Shown: in pieces, positions 1 to 12,900 of the stretch
Numbering within the stretch: position 1 is the first letter of the stretch
Layout of the letters: each line of letters opens with the position of its first letter
Assembly (NCBI GenBank): GCA_037976565.1
Contig: CP137672.1
Location: 27,306,877 to 27,370,876 of the forward strand
DNA from: Mesocentrotus franciscanus
Lineage: Eukaryota > Echinodermata > Echinoidea > Camarodonta > Strongylocentrotidae
Reading direction: 5' to 3'
DNA length: 64,000 nt
The notes under the pieces: model-generated
The model's database searches: none
Seen by the model: the letters and a program-made list of their open reading frames with translations, nothing else
What the model was told of the DNA's origin: nothing
Translations under genes and position numbers: made by a program

Positions 1-391
1 ATTGAATTCATGAAAATAAGGACCTTTGGTAAACATAGATAAGCATCTTTACAATTTCATAACTCATAGATCTATTAGTATTTGCCAGATTGAATGACAA
101 CTTCAAAATAATTTATATGTAGTAGTGTACTTCAGAGACTAAATCTACAGTTCATTTGATCATCATTTATCTTGCCCTTAAAGGACGGTTTCAGTGTAGA
201 ATTCTGATGAAATTTTTTCTGTGGAGAAAAAAATTTAAGATTTTTAGTGCCAAACATAATGGGAAGCTATTAGCAAGGAGAAACAAATAGTTGCTTTAAA
301 TTGGTGTTTGATAGATTACAACTACTGGTAGTAAACTTTTTTTCCTTATCCTTCATCAGACTTTCCTCAAATTTGCAACGATCTTTTCCTA

Positions 392-729
392 TCATTTGTC
401 TGCTTTATTGGAACCATCATAGACATAGTGGATTTCTCCCAAAGATCCATTGCAAAGTTTAACATGATTGAATGAAAATAAATCCATGATTTTCATGTCT
501 TTTTTACTACAGAGCTGAACATTGCCGGCTGCAGGAAGATGACACTCTCCGTCTTCAGTCAGCTGGAGTCCTGTTCCACTCTCAAGAAACTCATCGTCCA
601 TTCTTGCCCAAACCTGGCTCAAGAAGCTTGCCTGAAATTCACCGAACAGAAAGGCGTTGAGATGGTGACAAGCAAGCCGAGTAGAGTGTGTAGAACGAGT
701 AGGCCCTGATTTGATCACATTAACTCTTT
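392..729 (-). CDS. Unidentified exon-like open frame, possible 3'-terminal exon
   Basis: Minus-strand open frame of about 110 codons ending in a TGA. The translation is not low-complexity and reads like globular protein (for example FGEFQASFLSQVWARMDDEF and a C-terminus ending GGSNKADK-like, actually DGSNKADK). There is an AATAAA-like string at the stop codon region and a possible CAG acceptor near 705. I do not recognise the family. It is on the same strand as another exon-like frame at 5760-5922, but that exon ends in phase 0 while the best acceptor here needs phase 2, so the two cannot be directly consecutive. It could be the last exon of an unknown gene or a retained fragment. The call is inference from composition and open frame only. 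Confidence 0.35.
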
Positions 730-3334
730 ACCTGTTGTGGTTGAGCGAAGGAAGAAACAATGGACTGACACAGTAGACTTTTCTCACAAATACTATGTAC
801 ATGTATATACATATTCTCCAAACAGTATTGCAGTCTTGTAACTAAAAAAAATGATCAATATTTGTACATTATTGGTGGGGGTGAGTAGAAAATATCCCTG
901 CCCTTCTCCTCCCCCACACCAAACTATGTGTGTTTTATATTGAAATATTTCCAGGGTTCATTTCGGCGGTGACAAACGCGTGAAATATTTCTTATTTTGT
1001 ACATGTGTATTAAAATATCCAAACAATATTGCTGGTTTTTAATCTAAAGCAACCGTAAAGGAACCAAGCTACGTGAACTCAAAACTGATCACTAGTCATA
1101 AATGAGGAGGGGGATGTAGGAATATCTACACCCTACTCCTCCCCACATCAAACTTTGTGTTTCATGTTAACAATTTTCCTGTGTTCATTTTGGCGATGAA
1201 AAAGTTGTGAAATGTTTCTTATTTTACCGAAATTTCTTGATATGATCTGTTACTTTGTATTAGATGGATACACATGAGTTACAAATTTTGTTCATTGTTT
1301 TAGCTTACAATGCACAAGCAGATTGTACAATTTTTATTAAAGTTCCAGACAAGTTGTGCTGGACTTTAACAATACATGTGTGTTAGTTAAGATGAGATTT
1401 GAATAATCAAAAGTGAATCATGTTACGCTATATATAGCAATCTCTAACTTCAGTGTTACTGCAGTTTCTGAGAACATATGTTTTATTTCATTTTTGACCC
1501 CCAGAAAAGAAATCATGTAATTATGTGAATCATGCAGACCCGTTTTATGCAAGTGTATACAGGTGCATCCGCTAGTCTACTTACAAGTCACTTTTGTGCT
1601 AATTTAGAGTGTATTTAAACCTGTAACATCTCCTTATAGAAATGATACAAGTATGTAGAGCTCATGTCTTGAATATAGTATACCAAGATGGAATACCTAA
1701 ACTACAGAGCAATATATTTTTTGGGGGTGATTGGTAGACTTAAACATACATTTACAAAATTGTAAAGAAGATTATGAGCCGTTTTTAAGTGACAAAAAGG
1801 GGATTTTCTCTTCTCTTAATATTCTTTTTTTCCCACTTGCTTAGTTTTGAAACCACTATTGCAAGACATTTCAAACAGTGCTGAGATCATTGTCTGGGAA
1901 AGGTAAAATGAAAGGGTAAAAAATTGAAATGAGAACTTGAAAGTCAACAGGTTTATCATCAAGAGTCACATAACAATGCTGGATACCCCTTTAGTAGTGA
2001 AATGAGGGGGGGGGGGTAGGGGCTCTGATCACCCCCTGGAGAATACATGTATGTGTAAATACTGACCTCATTAGATGAGCCATGCCACAAGATTTTGTCA
2101 AAAGTAATGAATATTATTTCTCTGTTGTGTGAAACGCCCTTATGAAAAAAATGGAATTGGGATCTGTCAAAAATACAGGCATTTGAGAGCAGAAGTTTTT
2201 GGTTGTGTTGTGCCCTTATATGTGTATGTAAAAATGTTAGATTTAAGGAAATCTGTTTTTTGATCCTTTTGAATTTTAGTAGTGCTCAGCATTACCAATT
2301 ACCCATTGACAATATCTTTAAAGCACAAGAGGATTTGTTTTCTGGTATCCATATCATCTTTAATATAGGTGTAGAATTTCATTTCCGAAGGTTTAACTTT
2401 TTGGATACCGGTACTACTTCTTCAGTTGATATTCCCTTTTTCAGGATGCATTAAAGCCCCACTGCACTACTTGTAGCTACTTGCTCCCTCTATATAGAAA
2501 ACAATGCCTAAGCGGTGCCCGTTGGTCCCCCATGATTCTCTTTTTCTTATGTTAATTGAGAGCCGAGTTGATGAGATAACCACCTGTCAGTGACCAGCAG
2601 GGTGGTCTAATCCCTCCTGGCCAAACTAGTGCAGACGGGCTTTAAGATATGAGCAAGCTTGATTAGCTTAGCTACTGTACAGTCATGTTAACAGTATGGC
2701 AGTCGATCGGTTTGGCTTTTGTGTTGAGTTTTCTTGAGGTTTGTATATTTGTTTTTTTGATACTTCAGTATTGCAAGTGTGGGTATGTCCATTGACTGTA
2801 AATAAAGTGATATCAAGCCAGTCTGAGATCAAAATAGGTGCAACTTGTAGTATGCGTACATTACGTTTCTTCTTGAGAATGATGGTCTGTATTTCTGTTA
2901 GCGAGAAGGACATTGGAATGAAACTTATTAAATATGCTTTTTTTCGTATTGTTCCCAAGGTAACCTGACAAAAAGCGCAAACAAATTAAAGCCCCTCATA
3001 TGCTGTACAACAAACAGCCTGAAATGGGGAGATGTCAGGGCCTGATCCTGGAAATGACCTAAAAACAAAGACTGGTGTCCCCATGTGTGTCAAAAGATGA
3101 CATGATTTTCCATCAATTTAGAAAGGACTCCAAAATGAAGCTGTAGGTATTGCTCAAGGAGCTACATGTATGTCTATCTTGCCCACTCTGATCTCATTTT
3201 TCCAGACAAGTCTTACACACTCTGATGTTTTGGTTTTGATTACGTTCATTCCCCCCCCCCCAAATGATTGATAAATTTAAATGTATTTTGTCCCATACGT
3301 TACCAAGTACTTTACATCACAGTTTCTAATATAC

Positions 3335-3560
3335 AGTTAACAACTGAATTATTCAAACCCCTTGTTGATTCGATGTTTTTTGTGTTTTTTTTCGCAACTC
3401 AAGATTGAAAGGTGACTGGTTAAATTGGGGCTTGGTTTGAATACTTTTACATGTAAGATTTGATTTGTCACATTTTCAAGAAACATAAATCGGGACAAAT
3501 TTGTAAATCAGAGAAAAATATTTTTAAGTTTTGATTAATTTTTCAATTCCATGATACATG
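3335..3560. mobile_element. Tc1-like MITE, diverged copy
   Basis: It begins with ACAGTTAACAACTGAATTAT, continues into a body containing 'aactcaagattgaaaggtgactggtt', and matches the better preserved copies near 4.47 and 35.0 kb in the same order. The right terminus is decayed. The motif 'attatt-cat-acccc' inside the ends is typical of Tc1/mariner-type terminal repeats; that family assignment is inference. Confidence 0.55.
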
Positions 3561-4463
3561 TACTTGGTGATGTATGGGACATAAAATGACCAAATACTTT
3601 GGACTTGCCAACATACATTGGCATCATGGTCCTTATAGTTGTCCATCAGCCACTCATTGCACAACCACATGAAATAACACAAAATGAGAACAAAATATGA
3701 CTACACTTTAACAGCCTTTTATGTACAAGCCTTTTATATTTGATCTTACATGTATAAGAAAATGAAATATTACTTGCAGCTCATCGTTTGTATTGACAAG
3801 TATTGTAGATTTATGCACACTTCTCATTCAAGAGGGAAAATAAGGAAAGAAACACAAGCAAGTCTTCATGTGACTTACATTGTATATGTAGGCTAATATG
3901 AATAAGAAACAGGGATATTGGTGTACTGGGATATTCAAATACATGCATAAAATTTACATCAGGGCTATAGTCATAAGTACATGGACATCGTTTCACAAAA
4001 CCGTTGTAGGTACAAGTTTACCCACATCCCATTGAAACACGTGGTAAATTTAATACATTCGTTTTAATGGGCTTTCAGGGAACTTGTCCTTATGACAGTT
4101 TTGTGAAAACGATACCCTGCATTTCAAAGTTCTACTACCTCTCCTTACAGCTATACCCTGGGGAGGGGGTCACATTGAGCACTGTACATCATCCACGTAA
4201 ATCACTTTCTGAAAAGCACCCTAAAAGTGTTTATACATGCATTCATGTTATACTTAAAAGTACAATATATCAGTACAGAACACTCAGAAAAATGCTTGAT
4301 TAGTTACTAAATGTACATGTAATGTATGTTATTCACAAAATTAAGCCTTGTTCCCCCACGATGCGATAAACTTCTTCCATAAAACCAGCAAAGCATAACA
4401 AGTAATTGTTTTGCTATGCATCACATTTCTCTACCTGACAGCACACAGCTAACTAGTACATGT

Positions 4464-4746
4464 ACAGTTAACAACTAAATTATTCATACCCTTGTAAATT
4501 GTTTTTATTTGTTATTTTTTTTTTTTTTGTGTGTGTGTGTTTGTATTTTTAAACTCAAGAACGAAAGGTGTACTGGTTGAATTAGGGCCTTTGTCGAATA
4601 CTTGAATACTTTTAGATGTAGGCCTAAGCTTTAATATGTCACATTCTCAAGAACTGACATAACTTTTGAACAAATCAAATTTTTACATACTTTTTTACAA
4701 CTGCTTTAATAGGGTATGAATAAGTTATTTATTATTACTGTACATG
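4464..4746. mobile_element. Tc1-like MITE, second copy
   Basis: The left end ACAGTTAACAACTAAATTAT and the right end (reverse-complement reading beginning TACAGTAATAATAAATAACT) frame a body that shares the 'actcaagaacgaaaggtgta' and 'cacattctcaagaa' blocks with the 35.0 kb copy. No coding capacity. About 280 bp. Confidence 0.6.
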
Positions 4747-5759
4747 TAAGCAACCTTATATGCTTTTGCTGCATATAGCTACACTTTTCACCCCGCTTGC
4801 CATTGATCTACGCATACAATGTTTTTATTTCACCGCAGCGGTTTCCTGGAGGCAGTACATAGCATCATGTGTGAACGCCTGAACCGAGCCTTAGTTTTTA
4901 TTGCTATCATAATTCACATCATCATATTACATGAATTCTCACGTAATTCAACGTAGCACTATGAACAGCACATACATGTACATATTGTTTCACAATTCAT
5001 GCAATACAGTACTATGCAAGAGTTTACACAAAGGATACGTTAACAGTGTTTTTTCAGTTTAGCATTGGGTTCTTAAAATAGAGTATATATAAACACCAAT
5101 AGACAATTACAGTTTTTGAGAAACCCTAACCCTTACCCTAACCATAACAGGTTATATTGCTGGCCATTAAAATATATTGGGAATAATTTTATTCCATAGG
5201 CCCTATTATGTAAATTATAAATAGTACATAAAAGCAAAAAGGCTCATCTATTATTGTAAATAAAACATATACTAGTTTTTGATGTAATATTTGGTTTTGT
5301 TTCATTAAATAGCAGCAAAAATGGAAGTAAAGAAAGAAAGAAAAAAGATGGCAGAATTTGCTACACTCAGCAAAGCCTAATATATACCTCTGTACACAAG
5401 ATTGTTTCAATCTGATTAAATATACGGAGACACATTAAGAAATCACTTAATAGATATGACTTAATTCAGACCATATACTTAATAATACCTTTTTGCTTTA
5501 TGCTGCAAGTACTACTAATGCCCAAGCTCTTATGTTTAATATATAATATTTACAATATTTGGCATCAGTGTTTGCTTGTCACATACTACTCACATTGTAC
5601 ATAAAAGCAATATTAATGTCTTTAAAATCACCATTAAAAGAATTTTTAAAAGAAGACTAGCTATTGAACTACTTGAGATAAAATGAGGGAAATTATATTT
5701 GCCACCCTATCATAGTCCAGAATCCTGCCGCTTTTATTTTATTAGGATTTCTCCCCTAC

Positions 5760-5922
5760 CTGCTGCAAGCTGAAGATGGCGGAATCCACATATTCATACA
5801 CCAAGCTCATTTTTTCACTGGGCCTACAAATTTGGGGATTTAGCCATCTTCTGCTTGTGGCATGGAGGGCGAGGTTGTGTTGGTAGGTTGCTAAAATTAG
5901 ATTGGCCAGATTCTGGACAACA
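5760..5922 (-). CDS. Unidentified internal exon-like open frame
   Basis: On the minus strand the block is bounded by an acceptor (GAACAG before 5922) and a donor (CAGCAG then GTAGGG after 5760). It gives one base plus 54 open codons. The peptide contains LANLILATYQHNLALHATSR and MSLVYEYVDSAIFSLQQ, which looks like an alpha-helical globular protein and not like repeat translation. I do not recognise it. If real, its neighbours should lie on the minus strand between here and the left edge and between here and the BCKDK 3' end; I could not find convincing partners. Confidence 0.4.
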
Positions 5923-5936
5923 CTGTTCAGTGACAA

Positions 5937-7110
5937 AGATGAATAAAGTGATTGTCAGTTTCTGCTTGAATCACTGACCTTTAATTATATAAGAATACCT
6001 ATTTGCTATTACTAGATTGGTCCTACATATTTTCTAATGCAGCACACTAAACAGAGAAAGCAAGGTCTTGTTTTTTCCACATTAAACTATTAGTCCCAGA
6101 TTGATTAGTACATTTTTTAAATGTTGACTGCACAGTATATCTGACTGAATACATGACATGTTAATTGTGAAATCAACAGCTACTTTTTGTTAAAGCCTTA
6201 AAAATGCATACAAGTCTACATTAGGTCCCAACACTCATCGATTTGAGTTTCACTTTTTTTTTTCTACAACAAAGTATAACTGTATACATGTAATCATATA
6301 ATAAAATAATCATAATTATAATAATTATAATCATATGATAAAATGAACATAAATGTCCCCTTTCTCAAGAGTCACCAGTTTTGTGGGTTCAAGACTGTAT
6401 TTAGAATAGGGAAGCCTCTTTAAAGAAATAAATATACTAACTTTCGGCAACAAGGTGGCATAAGAAATGAAAACTCTGATGCAAAGGAATACAAACTCTA
6501 TAAAACTTACAAATTCAATTTTAGTACACATGTACTGCTCCAACTAGCTCACGAATGGATTTACCTAGTGTATGAATTATTCATTAATCCCAAGGTCATT
6601 TATTCACTATGTGCCTGACAGATGGGCGATAGGGAAATAGTAAAACTAACGCCCTTCTAAAACTTATTTCCAGTTAAAGATAAAACAAACATCTATGACA
6701 AATGAAAAACATGACATATATTTCAAAATATTTCACATAATTGCATCTTGTAATGTACCATATATGCACACGCATATGTGAATGATATGACTGCAGAAAG
6801 CAAAGAAATGTTAAGGTTAAATTGTAAATAAAATGACAATAATTGTTAACTGGGTTTTCTAATTGTATGATACAGAAAGAAAGTTGAGGTTTTGAGATCT
6901 GTCACTACAAATCCTAGTTACATGCAGAGTAAAACTAAAAGGCAAGCCATACCTATTACCTGTAGACCTAAAAGAACCATGCTTGGTGTATGCCTGCATA
7001 GCAAAGTTATTGAGGAAAGTAGGGCATGCACACTTATGGTTATATCATAGCCATGAATGAATAAAAGCACACAGTAAGGTCACACAAAAAAGTCTTCCTG
7101 TAAATAAACA
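5937..7110. other. Non-coding stretch
   Basis: No exon or structured repeat was recognised. AT-rich, with runs such as 'ataataattataatcata' near 6310. Confidence 0.55.
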
Positions 7111-7112
7111 AA

Positions 7113-7434
7113 GTTCAGGGGGATGTTTCACAAAGATCCTAAGTCGAACTTGACACTAAGTTGGACTTAAAAATTATGGAGAGCCGTTTGTAGCCTTAAA
7201 AAAATATATATTCAAAAGCGAAAATTCAAGTATTTTAGACTTTTTATTAATTCCACATCAAGAACATGAAATCTCCTTGATAATAGAAAATATGAATGAT
7301 TTGAATCAACATTTTATGCCTTTTAAAATAACTTGTACAAAATATTTTCATAGATGCTAATGGCTTTCCATAATTGTTAATTCCAACTTAGAGACAAGTT
7401 CAACTTAGGATCTTTGTGAAACACCCCCCTGAAC
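7113..7434. mobile_element. MITE with about 65-bp terminal inverted repeats
   Basis: The left end 'gttcagggggatgtttcaca' is mirrored by the right end 'gtttcac'-containing reverse complement at 7370-7434. Both arms continue inward through 'aagatcctaagt' and 'ttaaaaattatgga'. No coding sequence between them. A non-autonomous DNA transposon. Confidence 0.8.
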
Positions 7435-7612
7435 CCCTTCCTTGCTATAAGAGGAGAATCGCACCCAAGAATTGGAGTGCTGAATTGGAGTTTGCCGGGA
7501 CATAGAATGTCTGGGGTTTTTTTTCTTCCTGAATCAGACACAGGTAACTTATTCTGGAAATGATACCCATGGAAGATATATTACGCCCAATTATACCAAT
7601 GAAACAAAGTAA

Positions 7613-7753
7613 TACAGTCAAACCTGTCTATAGCGACCGCCCAAGGGAAACACAAAAAGTGGTCTTTGTAGACAGGTTCCTTTAGTACATGTTTCAATGA
7701 GAAACCATTTTCAAGGGAAACAAAAAGTAGTTACTAAAGCGGGTTTGACTGTA
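7613..7753. mobile_element. Short palindromic MITE, copy 1
   Basis: Starts TACAGTCAAACCTGTCTATA and ends with its reverse complement (..GGGTTTGACTGTA). The central part 'gcgaccgcccaagggaaaca' is shared almost perfectly with a 76-bp copy at 18790-18865. The TA at both tips fits a TA target duplication as in Tc1/mariner-type elements. Confidence 0.8.
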
Positions 7754-8167
7754 CAAGTCACAGTTCATAGTTCATCTATGAATATCAAAGATATACTTGG
7801 CTAGAAGGCCAAGGGTTACAAAGGATGGAGAAATAATCAACTTTTACAGAACTTTAGAACATGGATTTTTCTAGGCCTATTTGCAAATATAAATGCCAAA
7901 CAAGTGAGTCAAAAAATGAAAAACAAATACAGCACAATTTTTTCTCAAAATAAAATAATTCTCCCTTCAGCACTATGCAGTTGCATCGAGACCTCACCTA
8001 TCCTCTTTGAAAGTGTTGAACAGCTGAAATAAATAAAGGCAAGATCTACATGTATATAAGCAACAGACACGAGTCCCTTCATGCTGAATTAAAAAAAATC
8101 ATATGCACTGTAGTAATAACAGTTAAATAGGGAAAATAATTTATAAAAAATTCCTTTCATGACAAAG

Positions 8168-8372
8168 TACAGTGGAACCTCATTATAATGAGCTCTGATA
8201 TAAGAGAGCCCTTTAGCAAGGTAATTATGCAGGTCCCACCTCTTTATATTCCATTGCTTTTTACATGTACCTTATGTACTGGTATAACAAGGTAATTTTC
8301 AAGTTCCCAATCTCCTATTATCACGAGGTTCTGTTCTATTATAATCCTATTATAATGAAGTTTAACTGTCTT
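8168..8372. mobile_element. Pogo/Tigger-like MITE remnant
   Basis: The left end 'acagtggaacctcattataa' and the right end, read in reverse complement 'gacagttaaacttcattata', form diverged terminal inverted repeats. The interior repeats short 'attataatga' and 'taacaaggtaatt' motifs. No ORF. Family name is inferred from the end sequence. Confidence 0.6.
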
Positions 8373-9788
8373 TGGGTTTATATTTCAGAACATAAATTAT
8401 TTGCATTGATCGTTATCAATGGTACAAACACAACAATATCAACTTGAATACAAGAAAAAACATCAAATTTCTATACACCTCAGGTTTAGCCAACATTTAC
8501 TGGGGCTAGGGGCAAGAACAATAACTGAAATAGCCCAATGATATTCCTATTTTGTGACTTCAGCCTGATCTCTAAAATGTTTTATCCATATTACTGGCTA
8601 TATACAGTAGTTTATACCCTCTAGCACCGGCATCCAGTTTGGGCTGTGTACATCACCACCCTGAGCTCAAATAACTTAAGTTTAGATACTTTAATATTTG
8701 TTTAGGGCCAGAAGGACATTATCTCAAATGCTTTTACACTGAAATAACACCCTTCTGGCTCTCAACAGACATTAAATAGAAAGAAATGTGACAAAGTACC
8801 ACACAGCTTGATAACCATCACTCCAAAATACTGACAGGACTTGATATATTTAAAACAAAGCTAAAGAAGTTTAAATTAACAAGCTTATCATATCTTTCAC
8901 TTGATAATTATGACTTTTAAAATTCTTTCTCTAACCCATACCTTGGTCACAACCGTCACATGGTCACATATCAAATCAAATCATGATAACTTTTTCAGCT
9001 GACATAATGATTAAAAAAAAAACAAGTACCGGTTTTAAAGCAGCATATTTAGTCACCAGCTACCAGCTATATTCTATGGTTAATGAGTTGTTATTGGATA
9101 AATTAAAGGTCAGAACAACCACATAAAGTATCTTGATTATCTAAAACTAGAGAGAAACCTAGGCCGGTATTCTTGTGAGCAAAATTAATTCAAAAGAGGT
9201 CTAGTAGATCCACTGATTTGTCCTGTACCAATGACCATAATTAGGTTCGGGTAACTAAATGCACAATAATGAAAATCATGTCATGATGAAATTAATTTCT
9301 TAATTTCATTTCACGACTAAATTATTTCATTGATTCAATTTGTTACACAATTGCTGTTATGGATATGAATATGTAACAAGTGGACTGCATTAAACTAGGT
9401 TTGAAGACATGCTTTCAAGAATATGGGCCAACAGGAGAGCGCTGAACATCCACTAGGTTTCACATTACTGCTCTCTAACCACTTGTGATCACAAGCAACA
9501 TTTCTTATGGTCTATAGTCTTTTCTTTGGGAAGTGGATGGTTTTTAACAATATAAATAATACCTACATACAATTCAGCCTCTATATAGATAACAACCAAT
9601 TCACTTTCTCTTATCATCTTTCTCACAAACACTCCTCTTTAAATTCTGGTAGTTCAATCTATTTGGCAGCAGCCTGGTCAATTATGACAAGAAAACACTC
9701 TGCAACTGCCATTGACATGATATCAAAGTATTTGAATTTCTGGATCCTAAAGCTCTCTGCTCAATTCTATATTTCAAAGCTGTCCTGA
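8373..9788. other. Probable BCKDK 3' flank / 3' UTR region
   Basis: This lies directly downstream of the BCKDK stop codon on the minus strand. No polyadenylation hexamer (AATAAA or ATTAAA on the minus strand) was found within a few hundred bases of the stop, so the transcript end is unknown. No other exon seen. Confidence 0.4.
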
Positions 9789-9933
9789 TTAGATCCTAAA
9801 GCTCTCCTGTTTGCCATCGATGTGCCTCAGTCTGAGGTAGACATCTGTTCCGATGCCTTGCATGGTCTCCAGTGATATTGATCCTCCCAGGTACTCTGCA
9901 TATGCCTTGGATACTGGCAGTCCAAAGCCAAAT
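9789..9933 (-). CDS. BCKDK: BCKDK coding exon 10 (last)
   Basis: Completes the split Gly codon of the GFGFGLP nucleotide-binding motif, continues through AYAEYLGGS and [12 protein letters not shown], and ends ESFRI-TAA. The acceptor is TTTAG before 9933. Confidence 0.97.
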
Positions 9934-12900
9934 CTAAACAATAAGAAAGAAAATGGGACCGAATACAACTCTGACCAATAAGGTTTGGGTTATAGAAATA
10001 AAATTACTTATAAATGCCAAAGGCTTTAAATTTCCATGACTTATCAATGTGATCTGCTGATGGTAAGAGAGATGGTTTCAGAGATGCACCTGGGATCAAC
10101 ATCACTTGGGGTCCGAATAATCAGGACCCCCAAAGATTGCAGCCAGGAGGCCCAAAATAAAAACATTTAATATATAAACAGGTGTACATGGTGTCACTGA
10201 CCTAATTAAAAGTTAAAGGTTAAAGGTAATGCAAAGTTTTGGGAATTTAGAAAATTGGATGGATAGTAATTCTTTAAAATGTTGATATATTTGGATGCCC
10301 CTGTTGATGTATTATAAGCACTAGAAAATTTATCCACTAAAACACTTCTACTTTCAAGGAAATTGAATAATCAAAATTTACCGGTGCTCCCGGTAAATTT
10401 CAAATATTTCAAATAGCGCCTAAGGCCATTCCATGGTAACTGCAACCATGAAAATCTCAGAATATGCAGTTCTGATATATAATTTCCAAACGGGAATAGC
10501 AAATCGGTCAATTGTAGTCAAGAAACATTGCTTTAAAGCTAAAGTAATATCAAGTCTTGAGAGGGAGCTATACAACATAAAGAGTTTATTATTTACAATT
10601 TCATCACTTAATTTAGACTTGATTTAAACAGCGACAACGATCATTGAATATTGTAAAATTGCATATGCTTCCAATATGTTCATGTGAACCAAATTCATGA
10701 CCCCATACCAAAACTTTCTATTACCTTTAAGGAATTGAATTTGTCCTTGGGATTAAGTAACTCAGCCATAACACAATATATTCATCAATGACAATGATGA
10801 ATTCTAAAACTAGATGGACCTTAGACTGCATGCTGTCGAAAATGATGCCTCTGCCATAGAGTCTTTGTACAAACCAAAACGGAAGCAATTTTTAAAATTC
10901 AAGTTTGATAGTAATCCATCTGTCAGTTCTAATGAGAATGCGTTCACAAGCTATTTTTGCATACATAATGAGCCCATGACCTCATGACCCCAAAATCTAA
11001 TCAGTTCAATGGCTCAGCAAGATAAATACATGTCCTGAGTTTGATGGTAATCTGTCCATCGGTCCTAATGATAATGTGATCACGAGCTATTTTTGCATAC
11101 ATAATGAGCCCTGTGACCTTTGACCTCGTGACCCCAAAACCTAATCGGTTCATTGGCTCTGCAAGATACATATATGACCCAAGTTTGGCAGGAATCCATC
11201 AATCGGTTCTTGAGATAACGCAATCACAAGCTATTTTTTCATACATAATGAGCCCTGTGACCTTTGACCTCATGACCCCAAAACCTAATCAGTTCATTGG
11301 CTCTGCAAGATACATACATGACCTAAGTTTGACAGGAATCCATCAATCGGTTCTTGAGATAACGCCATGACGAGATGAACAGGACGTACGGACAACCCGA
11401 AAACATAATGCCTCCGGCTACTTCGTAACGGAGGCATACGAATAAACAGTAAACATGTGATTTCTAGATATTCAAGTGTTCTACAGCAAAATATATAAAG
11501 CTCATGTTATCATGTCACAGGTGTATTAAAAAATTCTTTAGAAAACCAAGGAAACCAGTTTTTGAACCTACAACTAGTCCTTCAACTTTATCCACAAATT
11601 ATTTAAAAGGATTCATAAACTGATGATGGTAGATTTAGAAACAATTCATCCTTAGAATTAAGCGAGTCAACAATAGTCACACAGCTATTTCCTGGTGATG
11701 GGAAATCCTATAAGTACATGAACTACTCACCCACAGAGAGGCCCAGCTGTAGTCTGATTGACGGCTTCGATCAAGGTACCCAAAGCTCCACAATTATCAC
11801 TCACACTCTCATCGTCATTAGCCGTCGTGAAGTGATACTGGAACACCTTCTTCAACATGGAATGCGGGATACCGCCTCCTCGATCCGATATCCTAAGATG
11901 GGAGAAAGGAAAAGGTTTCGGGTTTTAGTAATTAGATTTTTACCTATTAAGAACATAATTATCACAATTATTTCTTCAGTGAACTGGTTAATTATGCCAG
12001 CCAAAGCTGAAAAATAAAGATTTTTAAAAGATCATCAATGTCGGCAATTTGCCAACAAAGCTAAAAATGTACAAATGTGCATACAGGAATTTTTGCTTGA
12101 TGCAAACTCGACCCTTAAGAAGGTTTAAAAAAATTTAAAAAAAACCCGACAGCAGATACAAATGAAATCTTTTTGCTAAAGGAATATTTACATATAGACT
12201 TAATCGTTGAGGCTACTAAATATATAAATAAATTAATAAATAAGTAAGTACATATAGGCCTATGAATAAACAATAAATAAATAACAAGGTAGAAGAGACA
12301 CACAAATTACACAGAGAGGTTCCTTCAAGTAGAACAAACGGGACATCCTCGATATACTTATATTGTGCGAGTGCACAATTCGTCCTCTTTGGACACCAAA
12401 GGATTGTTCAGACATGCAGCGGCGACCCCCGCGCGCAAAAAAGAAACCACCATCGCGGGTTTTTTTTTTGTACAAATGAACGGCAATTTTGAGGAGGAAA
12501 AAAGAACCGCCGCAGGCCCGCAACACAACTCATATTTTGTGCCGCCTGCGTCTTATTTTCGTACGCAAGCGAGCTCAGATTGAAACAGAAAAATGCCTTT
12601 ATCTTTAAAAATACCATACAGTTTTGAGGGCGCGGGCTAGCCGGGGGCGTCATTTTTTTCTGCGGCACAGATTGGGGCTTTTTTTTAAAAAGAGGTCTTG
12701 ATTTAACCCTAACCCTAACCCTAACCCTAACCCTAAACTTTCCCATAGGCTCAACACGCACCTAACCCCAATCTGTGACGCAGAAAAAAATAACGCTAGC
12801 CGGGGCTAGCCGGGGCGCGTTATTTTTTTCTGCGGCACAGAAACCCCGAAAAGTCGTAAAAGCTTTTGAATTCGTAACGGCTATCGATCGAGTCCCTGTT

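Larger units (their letters stand above)
730..5759. other. Non-coding stretch with repeats
   Basis: No convincing exon was seen on either strand. The stretch is AT-rich, with homopolymer runs (G-run near 2006, C-run near 3252, T-run near 4520) and two members of a short inverted-repeat transposon family near 3.3 and 4.5 kb, listed separately. A phrase resembling telomeric DNA near 5126 is too degenerate to call. Confidence 0.6.

Noticed and set aside
5120..5150. Second possible telomeric array
   Set aside because: Only scattered 'ccctaac' words with irregular spacing; the same applies to 'ggttaggg' words near 26070 and 27187.
11104..11370. 88-codon open frame with internal peptide duplication
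   Set aside because: It only translates the 125-bp tandem units; no splice or start context and no family resemblance.
12408..12761. 117-codon minus-strand frame
   Set aside because: It runs through the telomeric repeat (RVRVRV) and homopolymer tracts; an artefact of repeats.
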